Source: Dankookia rubra (GTDB taxonomy: Bacteria > Pseudomonadota > Alphaproteobacteria > Acetobacterales > Acetobacteraceae). Taken from it: DNA of 64,000 bases. Under the pieces are notes generated by a model that was given only the letters and a program-made list of their open reading frames with translations, had not been told where the DNA came from and searched no databases. A program made the translations under genes and the position numbers. Shown here one piece after another: positions 35,901 to 46,245 of the stretch (positions are counted from its first letter, which is position 1; each line of letters opens with the position of its first letter). The DNA lies in the NCBI RefSeq assembly GCF_004355005.1, contig NZ_SMSJ01000005.1:1-64000 (forward strand), written 5' to 3'.

Positions 35901-36866
35901 TCAGGGGAAGCAGCCGCGCAGGCGGGCCAGGCCCTCGGCCGCCTCGGCCGCCATCCGCGCAACCACCTCGCCGGCGGTCTCGACCCGGTCGAACAGCCCG
36001 ACGCATTGCCCGGCCCAGACATAGCTGCCCGCGAGGTCGCCATCATCCGTGCCGCGCGCATTCATGGCGCCGGCGATCATCGCCACGATCTCCGCCTGCG
36101 GCGCGCCGGCCGCCTCGGCGGCGGTGATCGCCTCGGCATGCCGGCTGCGCAGCACGCGACCGGGCATCCCGAGCGTCCGCTTGATGATCATGGTGTCGCC
36201 CGGCGCCGCCGCAGCCAGCGCCTGCTTGTAGGTGTCATGCGCATGGGCCTCGGCAGTGGCCACGAACCGGGTGCCCATCTCGACGCCCTCGGCGCCGAGC
36301 GCGAGCGCCGCCAGCAGCCCGACCCCGGTGGCGATGCCGCCCGAGGCGAGGACCGGGATCTTCACCGCGGCCACCACGCGCGGGACCATCACCATCGTGG
36401 TCTCGTCGGACCGGCCGATATGGCCGCCACCCTCGTAGCCCACGGTCGCCACCATGTCGGCGCCGACCGCCTCGGCCTTCCGCGCCAGCTCCGGCCCCGC
36501 GGTCAGCACCAGCGTCTTTGCCCCGGCCTCCTGGCAGCGGCGGATATAGGGGGCGGGGTTGCCGGCGGTCAGCGCGATGATGCCGACGCCTTCCTCCAGC
36601 GCCGTTTCCAGCCCCGGCCAGATGTCCTGCCGTCCGATCGGGAAGTTCACCGCGAAGGGCTGCGAGGTTAGTTCACGGCAGCGCCTGATCTCCGCCCGCA
36701 GCGCCTCCGGCCCGTTGAGCCCGGCCGAGGCGATCTGCCCGAGGCCGCCGGCATTGGACACGGCCGCGGCCAGCGGGGCGGTGGCGACCCGGGCCAAGCC
36801 ACCCTGGACGATGGGGTAGCGGATGCCGAGCAGGCGGGTGACGCGGGTTTTGATCTGCAACGGCAT
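35901..36866 (-). CDS. Nitronate monooxygenase family protein (FMN-dependent)
   Basis: FMN-dependent oxygenase of 321 residues (2-nitropropane dioxygenase family). It starts TRLLGIRYPIVQGGLARVATAPLAAAVSNAGGLGQIASAGL, and has the phosphate-binding GGIATGVGLLAALALGAEGVEMGTRFVAT segment around residues 195-225. ADMVATVGYEGGGHIG is the family glycine-rich loop. Roles in other species include detoxifying propionate 3-nitronate; some members are enoyl reductases. The ATG at 36866 begins the conserved N-terminus, and the open frame to 37040 is not family-like. It shares an operon with the amidase. Confidence 0.88.
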   Translation of the reverse strand: MPLQIKTRVTRLLGIRYPIVQGGLARVATAPLAAAVSNAGGLGQIASAGLNGPEALRAEIRRCRELTSQPFAVNFPIGRQDIWPGLETALEEGVGIIALTAGNPAPYIRRCQEAGAKTLVLTAGPELARKAEAVGADMVATVGYEGGGHIGRSDETTMVMVPRVVAAVKIPVLASGGIATGVGLLAALALGAEGVEMGTRFVATAEAHAHDTYKQALAAAAPGDTMIIKRTLGMPGRVLRSRHAEAITAAEAAGAPQAEIVAMIAGAMNARGTDDGDLAGSYVWAGQCVGLFDRVETAGEVVARMAAEAAEGLARLRGCFP

Positions 36867-37029
36867 GGCATCCCCGGGCGGCTGTTTGCCACAGCCTAAC
36901 CCGGGCGGCCGGCGCTGGGCAGCCGCCGGCGCGGCAGGCGAAGATCCTGCCACCGATGCGCCTGCAGCTCCGTCGCAGCCGAGCGGGGTTGCAGCAATCC
37001 GCGACCGCGCGATGTCCGGGAGCAGACCC

Positions 37030-37388
37030 TTGCGACGCACGCTTGCCGCCGGGTCTTCGGCACCCTTCGGTCCGTCCTGGGCGGCTGCGGCAGCGCCGTG
37101 CTGGCCGCATCGCCCAGCGAGAGGCGCTGCCGACAGAAGCCCACCAGCAGCCGGCCGGCCCGGGCACCCTCGGCGCGGCGAAGCCGATCACCGGCAGCGA
37201 CAACTCCTCGGGCCGAGCGGAAGCGCGGGCCGGGGCGAGGCCAGGCCGGGCGGCCGGTTCGATCACCTCGGCCAGGTTCACCGCGCCGATCGCCGCCACG
37301 TCCAGCCCCGCCTCCTCCCCGACTGCTCGAAGACCAGGGCCAGCAGGGCGCCGACATCCGCCACCGGCAGCAGAAGACCAAGCGACAC
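37030..37388 (-). pseudogene. Decayed PIN-domain (VapC-like) toxin gene
   Basis: Joining three reading frames gives a PIN protein. Frame 1 reads ADVGALLALVFEQSG (catalytic Asp of the LDxSALLAL strand). After a one-base loss at the C4 run 37317-37320 the next frame reads EEAGLDVAAIGAVNLAEVIE (catalytic Glu in NLAEV). After a second loss near 37165-37178 the third frame reads GRLLVGFCRQRLSLGDAAS (catalytic Asp in LSLGD), then a degraded C-terminus with TDRRV. The stretch 36867-37470, otherwise gene-free, holds this remnant. It follows the AbrB-type antitoxin, as vapC follows vapB. The frames could also reflect sequencing errors in short homopolymers, but the C-terminal decay argues for a true pseudogene. 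Confidence 0.7.
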
Positions 37389-37404
37389 TATATCGAATGT
37401 CGCT
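37381..37404. promoter_or_regulatory. Perfect 7-bp inverted repeat between antitoxin and decayed toxin
   Basis: AGCGACA (37381-37387) and TGTCGCT (37398-37404) flank a 10-base AT-rich centre (CTATATCGAA). It has the size of a regulator operator but no T-tract, so it is not a terminator. It overlaps the putative GTG start of the decayed toxin. Confidence 0.35.
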
Positions 37405-37470
37405 GGACATCATCGGGTTTATGGCAGACCGCGACGCCACGGCATGACGCCGCCATCGGTCTTCCCGCTG

Positions 37471-37698
37471 CTACTCGATCTCGGCCAAGCGGCGCCGCAG
37501 CCCCTGCCGCACCCCGCGCAACCGGCGCAGCAGGGTCGGCGCGGCGATGCCGTGCAACTCCTCCCCCACCGCCCGTAGCAGGATCTGGCTGCCGGCGGTC
37601 AGGCCCAGTTGCAGGCGCAGCGCCTTCGGCACGGTGATCCGACCCTTCGCATCCACCCGGGCCCGCAGCATCCGCGGCGCATTCGGCAGCCTTGCCAT
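37471..37698 (-). CDS. AbrB/SpoVT-type DNA-binding antitoxin
   Basis: A 75-residue protein with an AbrB swapped-hairpin domain: RARVDAKGRITVPKALRLQL at about residues 12-31. Such proteins are antitoxins or regulators and often precede a PIN toxin. The C-terminal third is Arg-rich (RRLRGVRQGLRRRLAEIE) instead of the usual toxin-binding tail. The start is ATG 37698; a GTG at 37707 would add three residues. Downstream lies the decayed VapC-like toxin remnant, so this antitoxin has apparently outlived its toxin, or works now as an orphan regulator. Confidence 0.75.
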   Translation of the reverse strand: MARLPNAPRMLRARVDAKGRITVPKALRLQLGLTAGSQILLRAVGEELHGIAAPTLLRRLRGVRQGLRRRLAEIE

Positions 37699-37774
37699 TC
37701 CATCCACATCCGATCCGACCTGGCCGGCTTACGCCGCCTCCCGACCCGGATGCAACAGGATCCGGATACGACAA

Positions 37775-37799
37775 CGGCGCCCTGCAAGGCAGGGCGCCG
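37775..37799 (-). terminator. Hairpin after typA
   Basis: Perfect 11-bp arms CGGCGCCCTGC (37775-37785) and GCAGGGCGCCG (37789-37799) with a three-base loop, starting 27 bases after the typA stop. Only TTGT follows on the minus strand, so a weak terminator or stabilising 3' hairpin. Confidence 0.5.
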
Positions 37800-37826
37800 C
37801 TGGAACTCGCTACCGGTCCGGCAGCC

Positions 37827-39656
<1,830 letters not shown>

Positions 39657-39821
39657 ACGGGGTGGTTCCCTGGGCGCCGCAACGCAGAACGACGCGGCCC
39701 GGTCGCAGGAGGCGACGGGCACGTGCGGCGCAGGCAGGCGGCATGTTGCGGCGCACAGATAGGATGCCGGCGCCGGAAAAGCGAGCCTTGAATGCCGCAG
39801 GGCAGCCGGAACCTGCGCGCA

Positions 39822-39845
39822 GGGCGGGGCCCTCGGGCCCCGCCC
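39822..39845 (-). terminator. GC hairpin after small exported protein gene
   Basis: GGGCGGGGCCC (39822-39832) and GGGCCCCGCCC (39835-39845) form an 11-bp stem with a two-base centre, starting 7 bases after the stop of the gene at 39853. No T-tract follows. Confidence 0.4.
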
Positions 39846-39852
39846 CCTTCGA

Positions 39853-40233
39853 TTATCGCCGGTTGGTGCGGTCGCCCGGCATTACCGCCGTGCCGCCGGG
39901 AGCTTCCTGCCTGGCGCCGGAACTGGCGCTCGGGTCGGGGGCACCGCGGCCGCCACTCGGCGCCAAGGGCACCGCGGCGCCCTGGGCGGGCTGCTGGCTG
40001 CGGCCCTGCATGTTCTGCGGCGTGCTGCCTAGGTTGCCGGCCGCGGGCGAGCCGGGCGTGGCGCTGGTCAGGCCGCCGGTGCCGCCGCTGTCGGCGCCCG
40101 AGCCGCCCTGGGCCAGGACAATGAAGCCGGACCGGTCGGACGCCTCGTCCAGGTTGCCGCCACAGGTGGCAAAGGCAGGTGTGGCAAGCAGCACCGCGCC
40201 GAGCGCGGTGGCAATGAGTTCGGTTCGACGCAT
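39853..40233 (-). CDS. Small exported, low-complexity hypothetical protein
   Basis: A 126-residue protein with a signal peptide (TELIATALGAVLLATPAFA) cleaved before TCGG. The mature part is disordered and rich in Gly, Ser, Ala, Pro and Gln. A single Cys (C24) lies just after the predicted cleavage site, but the lipobox is not convincing. Family unknown. The ATG at 40233 has AGAGAGA before it; the open frame to 40389 is not part of the gene. It is on the same strand as the PfkB-type kinase upstream (112 bases away) and is followed by a GC hairpin. Confidence 0.55.
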   Translation of the reverse strand: MRRTELIATALGAVLLATPAFATCGGNLDEASDRSGFIVLAQGGSGADSGGTGGLTSATPGSPAAGNLGSTPQNMQGRSQQPAQGAAVPLAPSGGRGAPDPSASSGARQEAPGGTAVMPGDRTNRR

Positions 40234-40345
40234 GGGGTCTCTCTCATCCGGGGGCGGGCCCGGCCCGCCATCTCCCAGTGAGCGGCCCTGACCGGATCCG
40301 AAGCGCCCGAGGATTTTTCGCGTCCCCGTTGCGTTCCGGCCCGCG

Positions 40346-41362
40346 TCAACCCAACACGGCAGAGACCGGCCGGTTCCCCGTGCCGGCAACGATCAGGGCC
40401 TTCACATCACCCTGCGGGCGGGCACCAAAATGCGAGATCACCTCGGCCGCCGCGGCCGAGCCCCAGCGGCCGCACTCCGGCAACGCCAAGCTTCGGGTAT
40501 AGGCGGCGAGGAAGCCGGCCGCATAGGCATCACCGGCACCGGTCGTGTCCACCACCTTGGTCGGCACCGCGGCAACCTCGTGCCGTGCCTCGCCAGCGAT
40601 GATTGTGCTGCCGGCGGCGCTGCGGGTCAGCGCCGCCAGCGCCACCTCGCCCCGGGCCAGCTCGGCCGCCGCCTCGAAATCCTCGGTCTCGTAGAGCGCC
40701 AGAATTTCGCTCTCGTTGGCGAAGAGGATATCGACCTCCTCCCGCACCAGCTTGCGGAAGGCCTGACGGTGGCGCTGCACGCAGAAGGCATCCGACAGGC
40801 TGAGCGCCACCTGGCGGCCATGCCGGTGGGCGATGCGCGACGCCTCCATAAAGGCCGCCTGCGCCGCCGGCGGGTCGAACAGGTAGCCTTCCATATAGAG
40901 GACCTTGGCGCGGGCCACCTCGGCCTCGTCCACGTCGGCAGCCGAGAAATCGACGCAGGCACCAAGGAAGGTGTTCATGGTCCGCTGCGCGTCGGGCGTC
41001 ACCAGGATCAGGCAGCGGGCGGTGGGCGCCCCCCCTTCCAGCGGGCGGGTGGGGAAATGAACGCCGGCGGCGCGGATGTCGTGCGCGAAGACCCGGCCGA
41101 GCTGGTCGTCCGCCACCTTGCCGAGGAAGCCGACCCGGGCGCCCAGCGCCGCCGCCACCGCGCAGGTATTGCCGGCCGAGCCGCCCGAGCTCTCGGTGCC
41201 CGGCCCCATCGCGGCATAGAGCGCCTCCGCCTCCTCCGGCCCGACCAGGCGCATGGCACCCTTGGCCAGGTTGCGGTCCTCGAGGAAGCCGTCCTCGGCA
41301 CGGGCCAGCACGTCGACGATGGCGTTGCCGATGCCGAGGATATCGAGGGTGGGCTCGCTCAT
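40346..41362 (-). CDS. PfkB-family carbohydrate kinase, adenosine kinase-like
   Basis: Kinase of 338 residues in the ribokinase superfamily, most like bacterial adenosine kinase. Conserved segments are GIGNAIVDVLA (10-20), GGSAGNT (about 60-66) and the ATP-binding signature DTTGAGDAYAAGFL with catalytic D278. The start is ATG 41362; the longer frame to 42193 is antisense to the EI24 gene. Substrate choice between adenosine and another nucleoside or sugar is unproven. It is divergent from the EI24 gene, with a C7/G7 hairpin between them. Confidence 0.85.
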   Translation of the reverse strand: MSEPTLDILGIGNAIVDVLARAEDGFLEDRNLAKGAMRLVGPEEAEALYAAMGPGTESSGGSAGNTCAVAAALGARVGFLGKVADDQLGRVFAHDIRAAGVHFPTRPLEGGAPTARCLILVTPDAQRTMNTFLGACVDFSAADVDEAEVARAKVLYMEGYLFDPPAAQAAFMEASRIAHRHGRQVALSLSDAFCVQRHRQAFRKLVREEVDILFANESEILALYETEDFEAAAELARGEVALAALTRSAAGSTIIAGEARHEVAAVPTKVVDTTGAGDAYAAGFLAAYTRSLALPECGRWGSAAAAEVISHFGARPQGDVKALIVAGTGNRPVSAVLG

Positions 41363-41418
41363 GTCGGTCGCGACCTCATGGGGTTGGCTGGCGTTGCGGG
41401 CGGGGTGTGGACCGGATA

Positions 41419-41439
41419 GCCCCCCCGCTGCGGGGGGGC
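41419..41439. repeat. C7/G7 hairpin in the divergent adenosine-kinase/EI24 region
   Basis: GCCCCCCCGC (41419-41428) and GCGGGGGGGC (41430-41439) form a 10-bp inverted repeat around a single T, in the 114-base region between two divergent genes. It can also form runs of G on either strand (G7). It looks structural, not like a terminator. Confidence 0.5.
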
Positions 41440-41476
41440 AACCAACGCTGCCGCGCGCCCCAAGCTGGATGGACCG

Positions 41477-42127
41477 ATGCTCGCCGCCTGTATGCTGACT
41501 CTGCGCCAGTTGCCGGACCCCGCCTTCCTCGGGCCGCTGTTCAAGGGCTTTCTCGGGGCCGTCGCGGTCTTCGCCGGGCTCTCGGCCTTGGCCGCCTGGG
41601 GCACCGGGGCGCTGGCCGGCGGCACCGGCTGGCTGGCGACGCTGGCGGCGACGCTGGGCGGCGTATTGACCCTGGGCCTGGCGTTCTGGCTCTTCGTCCC
41701 GGCCATGCTGGGGATCGCCGGGATCTTCCTTGACCCGGTTTCGGCGGCGGTGGAGCAACGCTACTATCCCGGCCTGCCGCCGGCCCGCGGCGCCGGGCTC
41801 GGAGCGCAGACCGCCTTCAACCTGACCTTCGGCCTGAAGGTCGCCGCGGTCTCGTTGCTCGCCCTGCCGCTGGCGCTGCTGGCGCCGCCCTTCGGCGCGG
41901 TCGCGCTCTGGCTGATCGGCGCCGTCGCGCTCGGCCACGGGCTGTTCGAGGGGGTGGCGCAGCGGCGCATGTCGGTCGGCGAATCGAGGCTGCTGCGGCG
42001 GCGGCGCGAAGGCCCGGTCCTGGCCCTCGGCGCGCTGCTCTCGGCGCTTTCTTTTGTTCCGATTGTTAACCTTCTGGTTCCGGTTTTCGGCGCCGCTGCC
42101 ATGACCCACCTGCTGCATCGAGGCTGA
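41477..42127 (+). CDS. EI24 domain (CysZ-like) membrane protein
   Basis: A 216-residue polytopic protein of the EI24/CysZ family. Four to five hydrophobic segments are visible, with PDPAFLGPLFKGFL at the N-terminus and FVPIVNLLVPVFGAAAMTHLLHR at the C-terminus, the typical EI24 end. CysZ transports sulfate, but the wider family is not functionally fixed; no sulfur genes are nearby. The ATG at 41477 begins the hydrophobic core. Confidence 0.82.
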   Translation: MLAACMLTLRQLPDPAFLGPLFKGFLGAVAVFAGLSALAAWGTGALAGGTGWLATLAATLGGVLTLGLAFWLFVPAMLGIAGIFLDPVSAAVEQRYYPGLPPARGAGLGAQTAFNLTFGLKVAAVSLLALPLALLAPPFGAVALWLIGAVALGHGLFEGVAQRRMSVGESRLLRRRREGPVLALGALLSALSFVPIVNLLVPVFGAAAMTHLLHRG

Positions 42128-42274
42128 AGCGAAATATCCTGCAAAATCCTCGCAGGAACGCGATGTCGCCGTTGTGCGCGCGCGAGCCCGCATGGTAGCC
42201 CGGTGGCATTGCGCGACACGCCGCGCGGGACCTCCCGACGCATTGTCCGCCGCACCGTTCTGAAGGGGGACAGC

Positions 42275-42907
42275 ATGGCCATCTTCGGCCGCAAACGTGA
42301 CGACGGGCCGGCCACGCCGGCCGCCGACCCGACACCGGCGGCAGTTCCCGCCGCCAAGGATTCCGACTTCGGCGTGCCGCCATTCCGCCCAGCATCCAAG
42401 GACGCGCCCAACATGTCTCTGGCTCCGAAGCCGACCGCCACCCCCGCCGCGCCGAATGTCGGCATTCGCCCCGCCCCAGTCGGCGTCCCGGCCCGGCCGA
42501 CCGCCCGGATCGATCCCGCCGAGCGCCGCACCCTGGTGGTCGGCCGCGGCATCAGCCTGCAGGGCACCGTCGCCGATGCCGAGCGGCTGGTGGTCGAGGG
42601 CACCGTTGAAAGCCAGATGATCCAGGCAAGCGAGCTCTTCGTCGCCCAGACCGGCATCTTCAAGGGCGAGGTCCAGGTCGAGGACGCCGAGATCGCCGGC
42701 CTGTTCGACGGCACCATCACCGCCCGCAACAGCCTGGTGATCCGCGCCAGCGGCAAGGTGAACGGCATTGCTCGCTGCCGGAAGCTCTCCGTCGAGGAAG
42801 GCGGCCAGGTCTCCGGCCGCATGGAGATGCTGACCGAGGCGCAGGCCTCCACCTCGCCGCGCCCGGCGACGCCCGCCCCGGTGATGCCGGCCCCCGCCGA
42901 CGCCTGA
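42275..42907 (+). CDS. Bactofilin (polymer-forming cytoskeletal protein)
   Basis: A 210-residue protein with the bactofilin right-handed beta-helix in about residues 85-185 (TLVVGRGISLQGTVADAERL, VEGTVESQMI, GLFDGTITARNSLVIRASGKVNG). The N- and C-terminal parts are Pro/Ala-rich and disordered, as usual. Bactofilins polymerise without nucleotide and organise cell-shape or polar functions. The ATG at 42275 has AAGGGGGACA before it; the frame to 42203 is not part of it. An inverted repeat TCCTGC/GCAGGA (42137-42157) lies in the 147-base gap upstream, with no recognised role. Confidence 0.85.
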   Translation: MAIFGRKRDDGPATPAADPTPAAVPAAKDSDFGVPPFRPASKDAPNMSLAPKPTATPAAPNVGIRPAPVGVPARPTARIDPAERRTLVVGRGISLQGTVADAERLVVEGTVESQMIQASELFVAQTGIFKGEVQVEDAEIAGLFDGTITARNSLVIRASGKVNGIARCRKLSVEEGGQVSGRMEMLTEAQASTSPRPATPAPVMPAPADA

Positions 42908-42914
42908 GCCTTAG

Positions 42915-42940
42915 CCCGCCGCCGGGTGACCGGCGGCGGG
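42915..42940 (+). terminator. GC hairpin after bactofilin gene
   Basis: CCCGCCGCCGG (42915-42925) and CCGGCGGCGGG (42930-42940), an 11-bp stem with a GTGA loop, starting 7 bases after the bactofilin stop. There is no T-tract. Confidence 0.45.
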
Positions 42941-42991
42941 CACCCACCCCGGGCCCGCACCCGCGATGCCCGATCCGGAGACAGCGCGGCC

Positions 42992-43549
42992 ATGGCGCCC
43001 CGCCTCCGATTGCTGCTGATGCTGCTGCCCGCTGGCTGTGCCGCGGCGGGCGACCGGGAAGCCGTCGCCATGCGGACGGCAATGGAAAGCGGCCAGGCCA
43101 GCCTTGTGGCGATGGGCCCGCCCGTTCCGATGGCCGCCGCGGTGGTGCGGGTCGGCACTGCCGCGCAACCCGTGTTCCAGCCGGGCTTCGAACGGCCCGA
43201 ATTCCGCCATGCCCTGTCCGGGGGTCCAGCCAGCGGCCATCCTGCCAGTGCCTCCGAGTTGCTCGGCGCCGGGCCGGGAGCCTTGCGCCGCTGGCTCGGC
43301 GAACCCACCCTGCGCCGGCCGGAAGGCAATTCCGAGGTCTGGCTCTATGCCGGGACGGGCTGCGCGCTTGACCTCGTTCTCTATCCTGCCGCGCATGGGC
43401 TTTCGGTGGCGCATGCCGCGGCGCGGGCGCAGGGCGCCGAAAAGCGCACCGAGGCCGGCTGCCTGGGCGAGATCGCCGGCGCGCGACAGGCGCGGCCAAT
43501 TCCCGCCACGACCGGCCCGGCCGCGCCGCCGGCCGACCCGGGCGTCTGA
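42992..43549 (+). CDS. Exported hypothetical protein
   Basis: A 185-residue protein starting with a hydrophobic signal (PRLRLLLMLLPAGCAAAG). The Cys at 16 is in a weak lipobox (LPAGC). The mature protein has LLGAGPGALRRWLGEPTLRRPEGNSEVWLYAGTGCALDLVLYP, similar to small SmpA/OmlA- or SmpB-like beta proteins only in length; I do not assign a family. The ATG at 42992 begins the signal peptide. It follows the bactofilin gene by 84 bases with a GC hairpin between. Confidence 0.55.
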   Translation: MAPRLRLLLMLLPAGCAAAGDREAVAMRTAMESGQASLVAMGPPVPMAAAVVRVGTAAQPVFQPGFERPEFRHALSGGPASGHPASASELLGAGPGALRRWLGEPTLRRPEGNSEVWLYAGTGCALDLVLYPAAHGLSVAHAAARAQGAEKRTEAGCLGEIAGARQARPIPATTGPAAPPADPGV

Positions 43550-43551
43550 TA

Positions 43552-43588
43552 CCGAGGGGCACTAAGGTCATACCGTCGTGCCCCTCGG
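43552..43588 (+). terminator. Long inverted repeat after exported protein gene
   Basis: CCGAGGGGCAC (43552-43562) and GTGCCCCTCGG (43578-43588), perfect 11-bp arms with a 15-base loop, starting 3 bases after the gene's stop. There is no T-tract. The 276-base interval to the hybrid kinase's stop also holds a short GGAGGT/ACCTCC hairpin (43782-43797) and nothing I recognise as coding. Confidence 0.45.
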
Positions 43589-43825
43589 ACGCCGGCGCCT
43601 TGCCCCCGCATGGCTTGGCTTCGCCGCACCGGCGGCGGGCGCTGTTCGGCGCCTCGGCCCTGCGGGCCCCAGGTCGGAACTTCTTGCGTCAGGTATGAGA
43701 CCCCGTCGAGACACTATGGTTGCCGGAAGCGAATCGCCTTCCTGCCAGGACGCCGCTCCGCCGCGGTTCTTCGCCTTGGAAGGAGGTCAGCACCTCCGGC
43801 CGGTTGCGCCCTGCGGCGGTCCGAT

Positions 43826-45999
43826 TCAGCCGGCCATCTCCCGCGCCGTCAGCGCCGCGGCCAGGGCTCGCGCCAGCCCCGCCTCCCCGATCGGCTTGAT
43901 CAGGTAGGCATCCATGCCCGAGGCCAGCGCGCGGACCCGATCCGCCTCCTCGGCTCCCGCCGTCAGGGCGAGGATCGGCGTGCGCCGGTTCGGGCCGGTG
44001 CCGTTGCGGATCAGCCGCACCGCGCCCGGCCCGTCGAGGCTCGGCATGTTGAGGTCGAGCAGGATGACGTCGAACCTCTCCGCCTCGGCCGCGGCCACCG
44101 CCTCGTCCCCGCTGGCGCCGGTGACGACGCGGTGGCCGGCCCGGCAGAGATAGGCCTGCATCAGTCCCAGGTTGGCCCGGCTGTCGTCCGCCACCAGCAC
44201 CGCGAGCGGCGCCGGGCCGGGTATCTCCGCCGGCGGATTGATGGGCGGCTCCGCCAGCGCCTCGGCCGGGCCGAAGGGCAGCCGGACCCGGAAGCGGCTG
44301 CCCTTCCCGAGGGTACTCTCGACCGTTATGCCGCCGCCCATCGCCAGGGCCAGCCGGCGGCAGATCGCCAAGCCGAGCCCGGTCCCGCCGTAATGCCGGG
44401 CGATGCCGGCATCCGCCTGCTCGAACAGGGTGAAGAGCCGCGGCAAGGCCTCGGGGGCGATACCGATCCCGCTGTCGCGGACTTCGATCGCCAGGACCGT
44501 CCCGCCATCCGGCCGCCGTTCCGCCACCCACGCCACCAGGGTCACTGCCCCAGCTTCGGTGAACTTCACCGCATTGGACAGCAGATTGCCGACGATCTGC
44601 CGCAGCCGGGTCGGGTCGCCTGCCGCCCAGTCAGGCAGGCCGGGCGCCAGGTCGACCACCAGCGCCAGACCCTTGGTCCGCGCCTCCCCGCGGCGAGGGC
44701 GGCGGCATCGGCCAGCACCTTGGCCGGGCGGAAGGGCAGCGCCTCCAGGCTGACCTTGCCAGCATCCAGCTTGGCGAGGTCGAGGATGTCGTTCAGCAGG
44801 GCGAAGAGCACCTGGCCGGACTCGAGCACCATCGCCGCCTGGCGTGCCTGCTCCGGCGGCAGCGGCGCCTCGGCCAGCAACCGGCCGAAGCCGAGCAGGC
44901 CGGTCAGCGGCGTGCGGATCTCGTGTACCAGCACCGCCATGATGTCGCGGCGCTGCTGCGACATCGCCTCGGCCAGGCTGGCGCGCTCCTGCTGCGAGGC
45001 CGACCAGGCGCCGAGTGCCAGAGCAAGGCCGAGCGCAAAGGCCGCCAGCAGGCCTGCCCCGGCGATCACGGCGACCCGGTGGCTGCGCAGGTCGGCCAAC
45101 TCGGCATCCACGGCGATGACCGCGGCGACGACCACAGGCAGCCCAGGCGGCACGCGCCAGCCGGCCAGCACCGGGTGGTCGTCCCGGGCGCGGTGGTACC
45201 CGACGGTGCCTGCGGAGGCCGCGCGCGCCGCCAGGATCAGCGGATGGTCGGGCGCCGGGGTGCGGGCCAGATCGGCCTCCGCGTCGCGGCTGCGGGCCAG
45301 GATGGCACCGTCGGGCAGCCCGCGCAGGATGGCGACACGGCCCGGCTGCGGCATCTGCGTTGCGAAGTCGGCGCCGAGCGCGATGGGGTCCAGCAGCACC
45401 GAGCCGACCCCCTGGATTCCCCCATCGGCATCGCGCAGCGGCCTGGTCACCAGCACGCTCCAGCGCTGGCTGACCCGGGCCTGCACCGGGCGGCTGACCG
45501 CAAGGCCCGGCACCTCGCCGCGCGGTCGTGCCGCGATGGTATCGCGGTCGCTGACATAGGTGCCTTCCATCCCTGGCGTGGTGCCGAAACGGACGACGCC
45601 GTCGAGGCCGACGGCGTTGGCCGCGGTCACGCCGAAGCGGTTGGCGGTCACGCTGCGCCGCAGGTGCTCCTCGATCCCCCGCGCGGCAGCGCTCTCCCAC
45701 TCGGCCAGCATGCGCTCCCGCGTCTCGAGCAGGTCGAGTTGCGCGGTCACCACCTCGAAGACCCGCAGCAGGTTCTGCTCCAGGGCCGCCGCGCCGGCCT
45801 GGGCCTCAATGGTCCGGCCCGCCTGGGCGGCGCGCAAAGTGGAATCGAGGTAGGCCCAGGTGCCGAGACCGATCCCGAGCGCGCAGGCGAGCCAGCCCAG
45901 CAAGGCCGCCCGCATCGGGCGCAGCCGCGGGGCAGCCGACGCCGGCTTGGCCGGAACGACCGGCAGACCTGCGGAAGTGGCGGCGGCATCGGTCGACAT
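43826..45999 (-). pseudogene. Hybrid sensor histidine kinase with C-terminal receiver, interrupted by a frameshift
   Basis: Two overlapping frames encode one hybrid kinase. The first frame (45999 down to about 44687) has an N-terminal helix (ALLGWLACALGIGLGTWAY, 32-50), a periplasmic sensor of about 250 residues, a second helix near 310-335 and HisKA with H355 or so in [18 protein letters not shown]. The second frame holds the ATPase domain ([48 protein letters not shown]) and a receiver with VADDSRANL and [13 protein letters not shown]. The join needs one extra base in the run of four Cs at 44686-44689 (plus strand). As read, the kinase core would be truncated. It is a recent mutation or a sequencing error. 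Confidence 0.8.
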
Positions 46000-46245
46000 G
46001 GCTTGACCCGACGGGCCGACGGGCAGCGCGGCGACGCCCTATCACCCATCACCCGAAGTTGTACGATTTTCGGTATTATGTCGCATGAAGGTTGTGCCGG
46101 CCTGAGCGGATGCCACGGCGACTTAGCGCATACATCACCCCATGCCGGCCAGCAGGGTCGATGGGGCGGGTCGCCCGGGGGCTGGACGAAATCCTCGGGA
46201 GCCCCCCGTATCGCCCGATCGCCCTCTCCAGCGCGGCCCGGACCT

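Noticed and set aside
36673-37440. A 255-codon minus-strand frame overlapping the nitronate monooxygenase start and the toxin remnant.
   Set aside because: Only its middle part resembles a PIN domain and only when joined to other frames, so it is treated as part of a pseudogene.
46000-46245. AT-rich TATTAT patch as a promoter for the AEC transporter.
   Set aside because: No -35 match at the right spacing on either strand; left unannotated.
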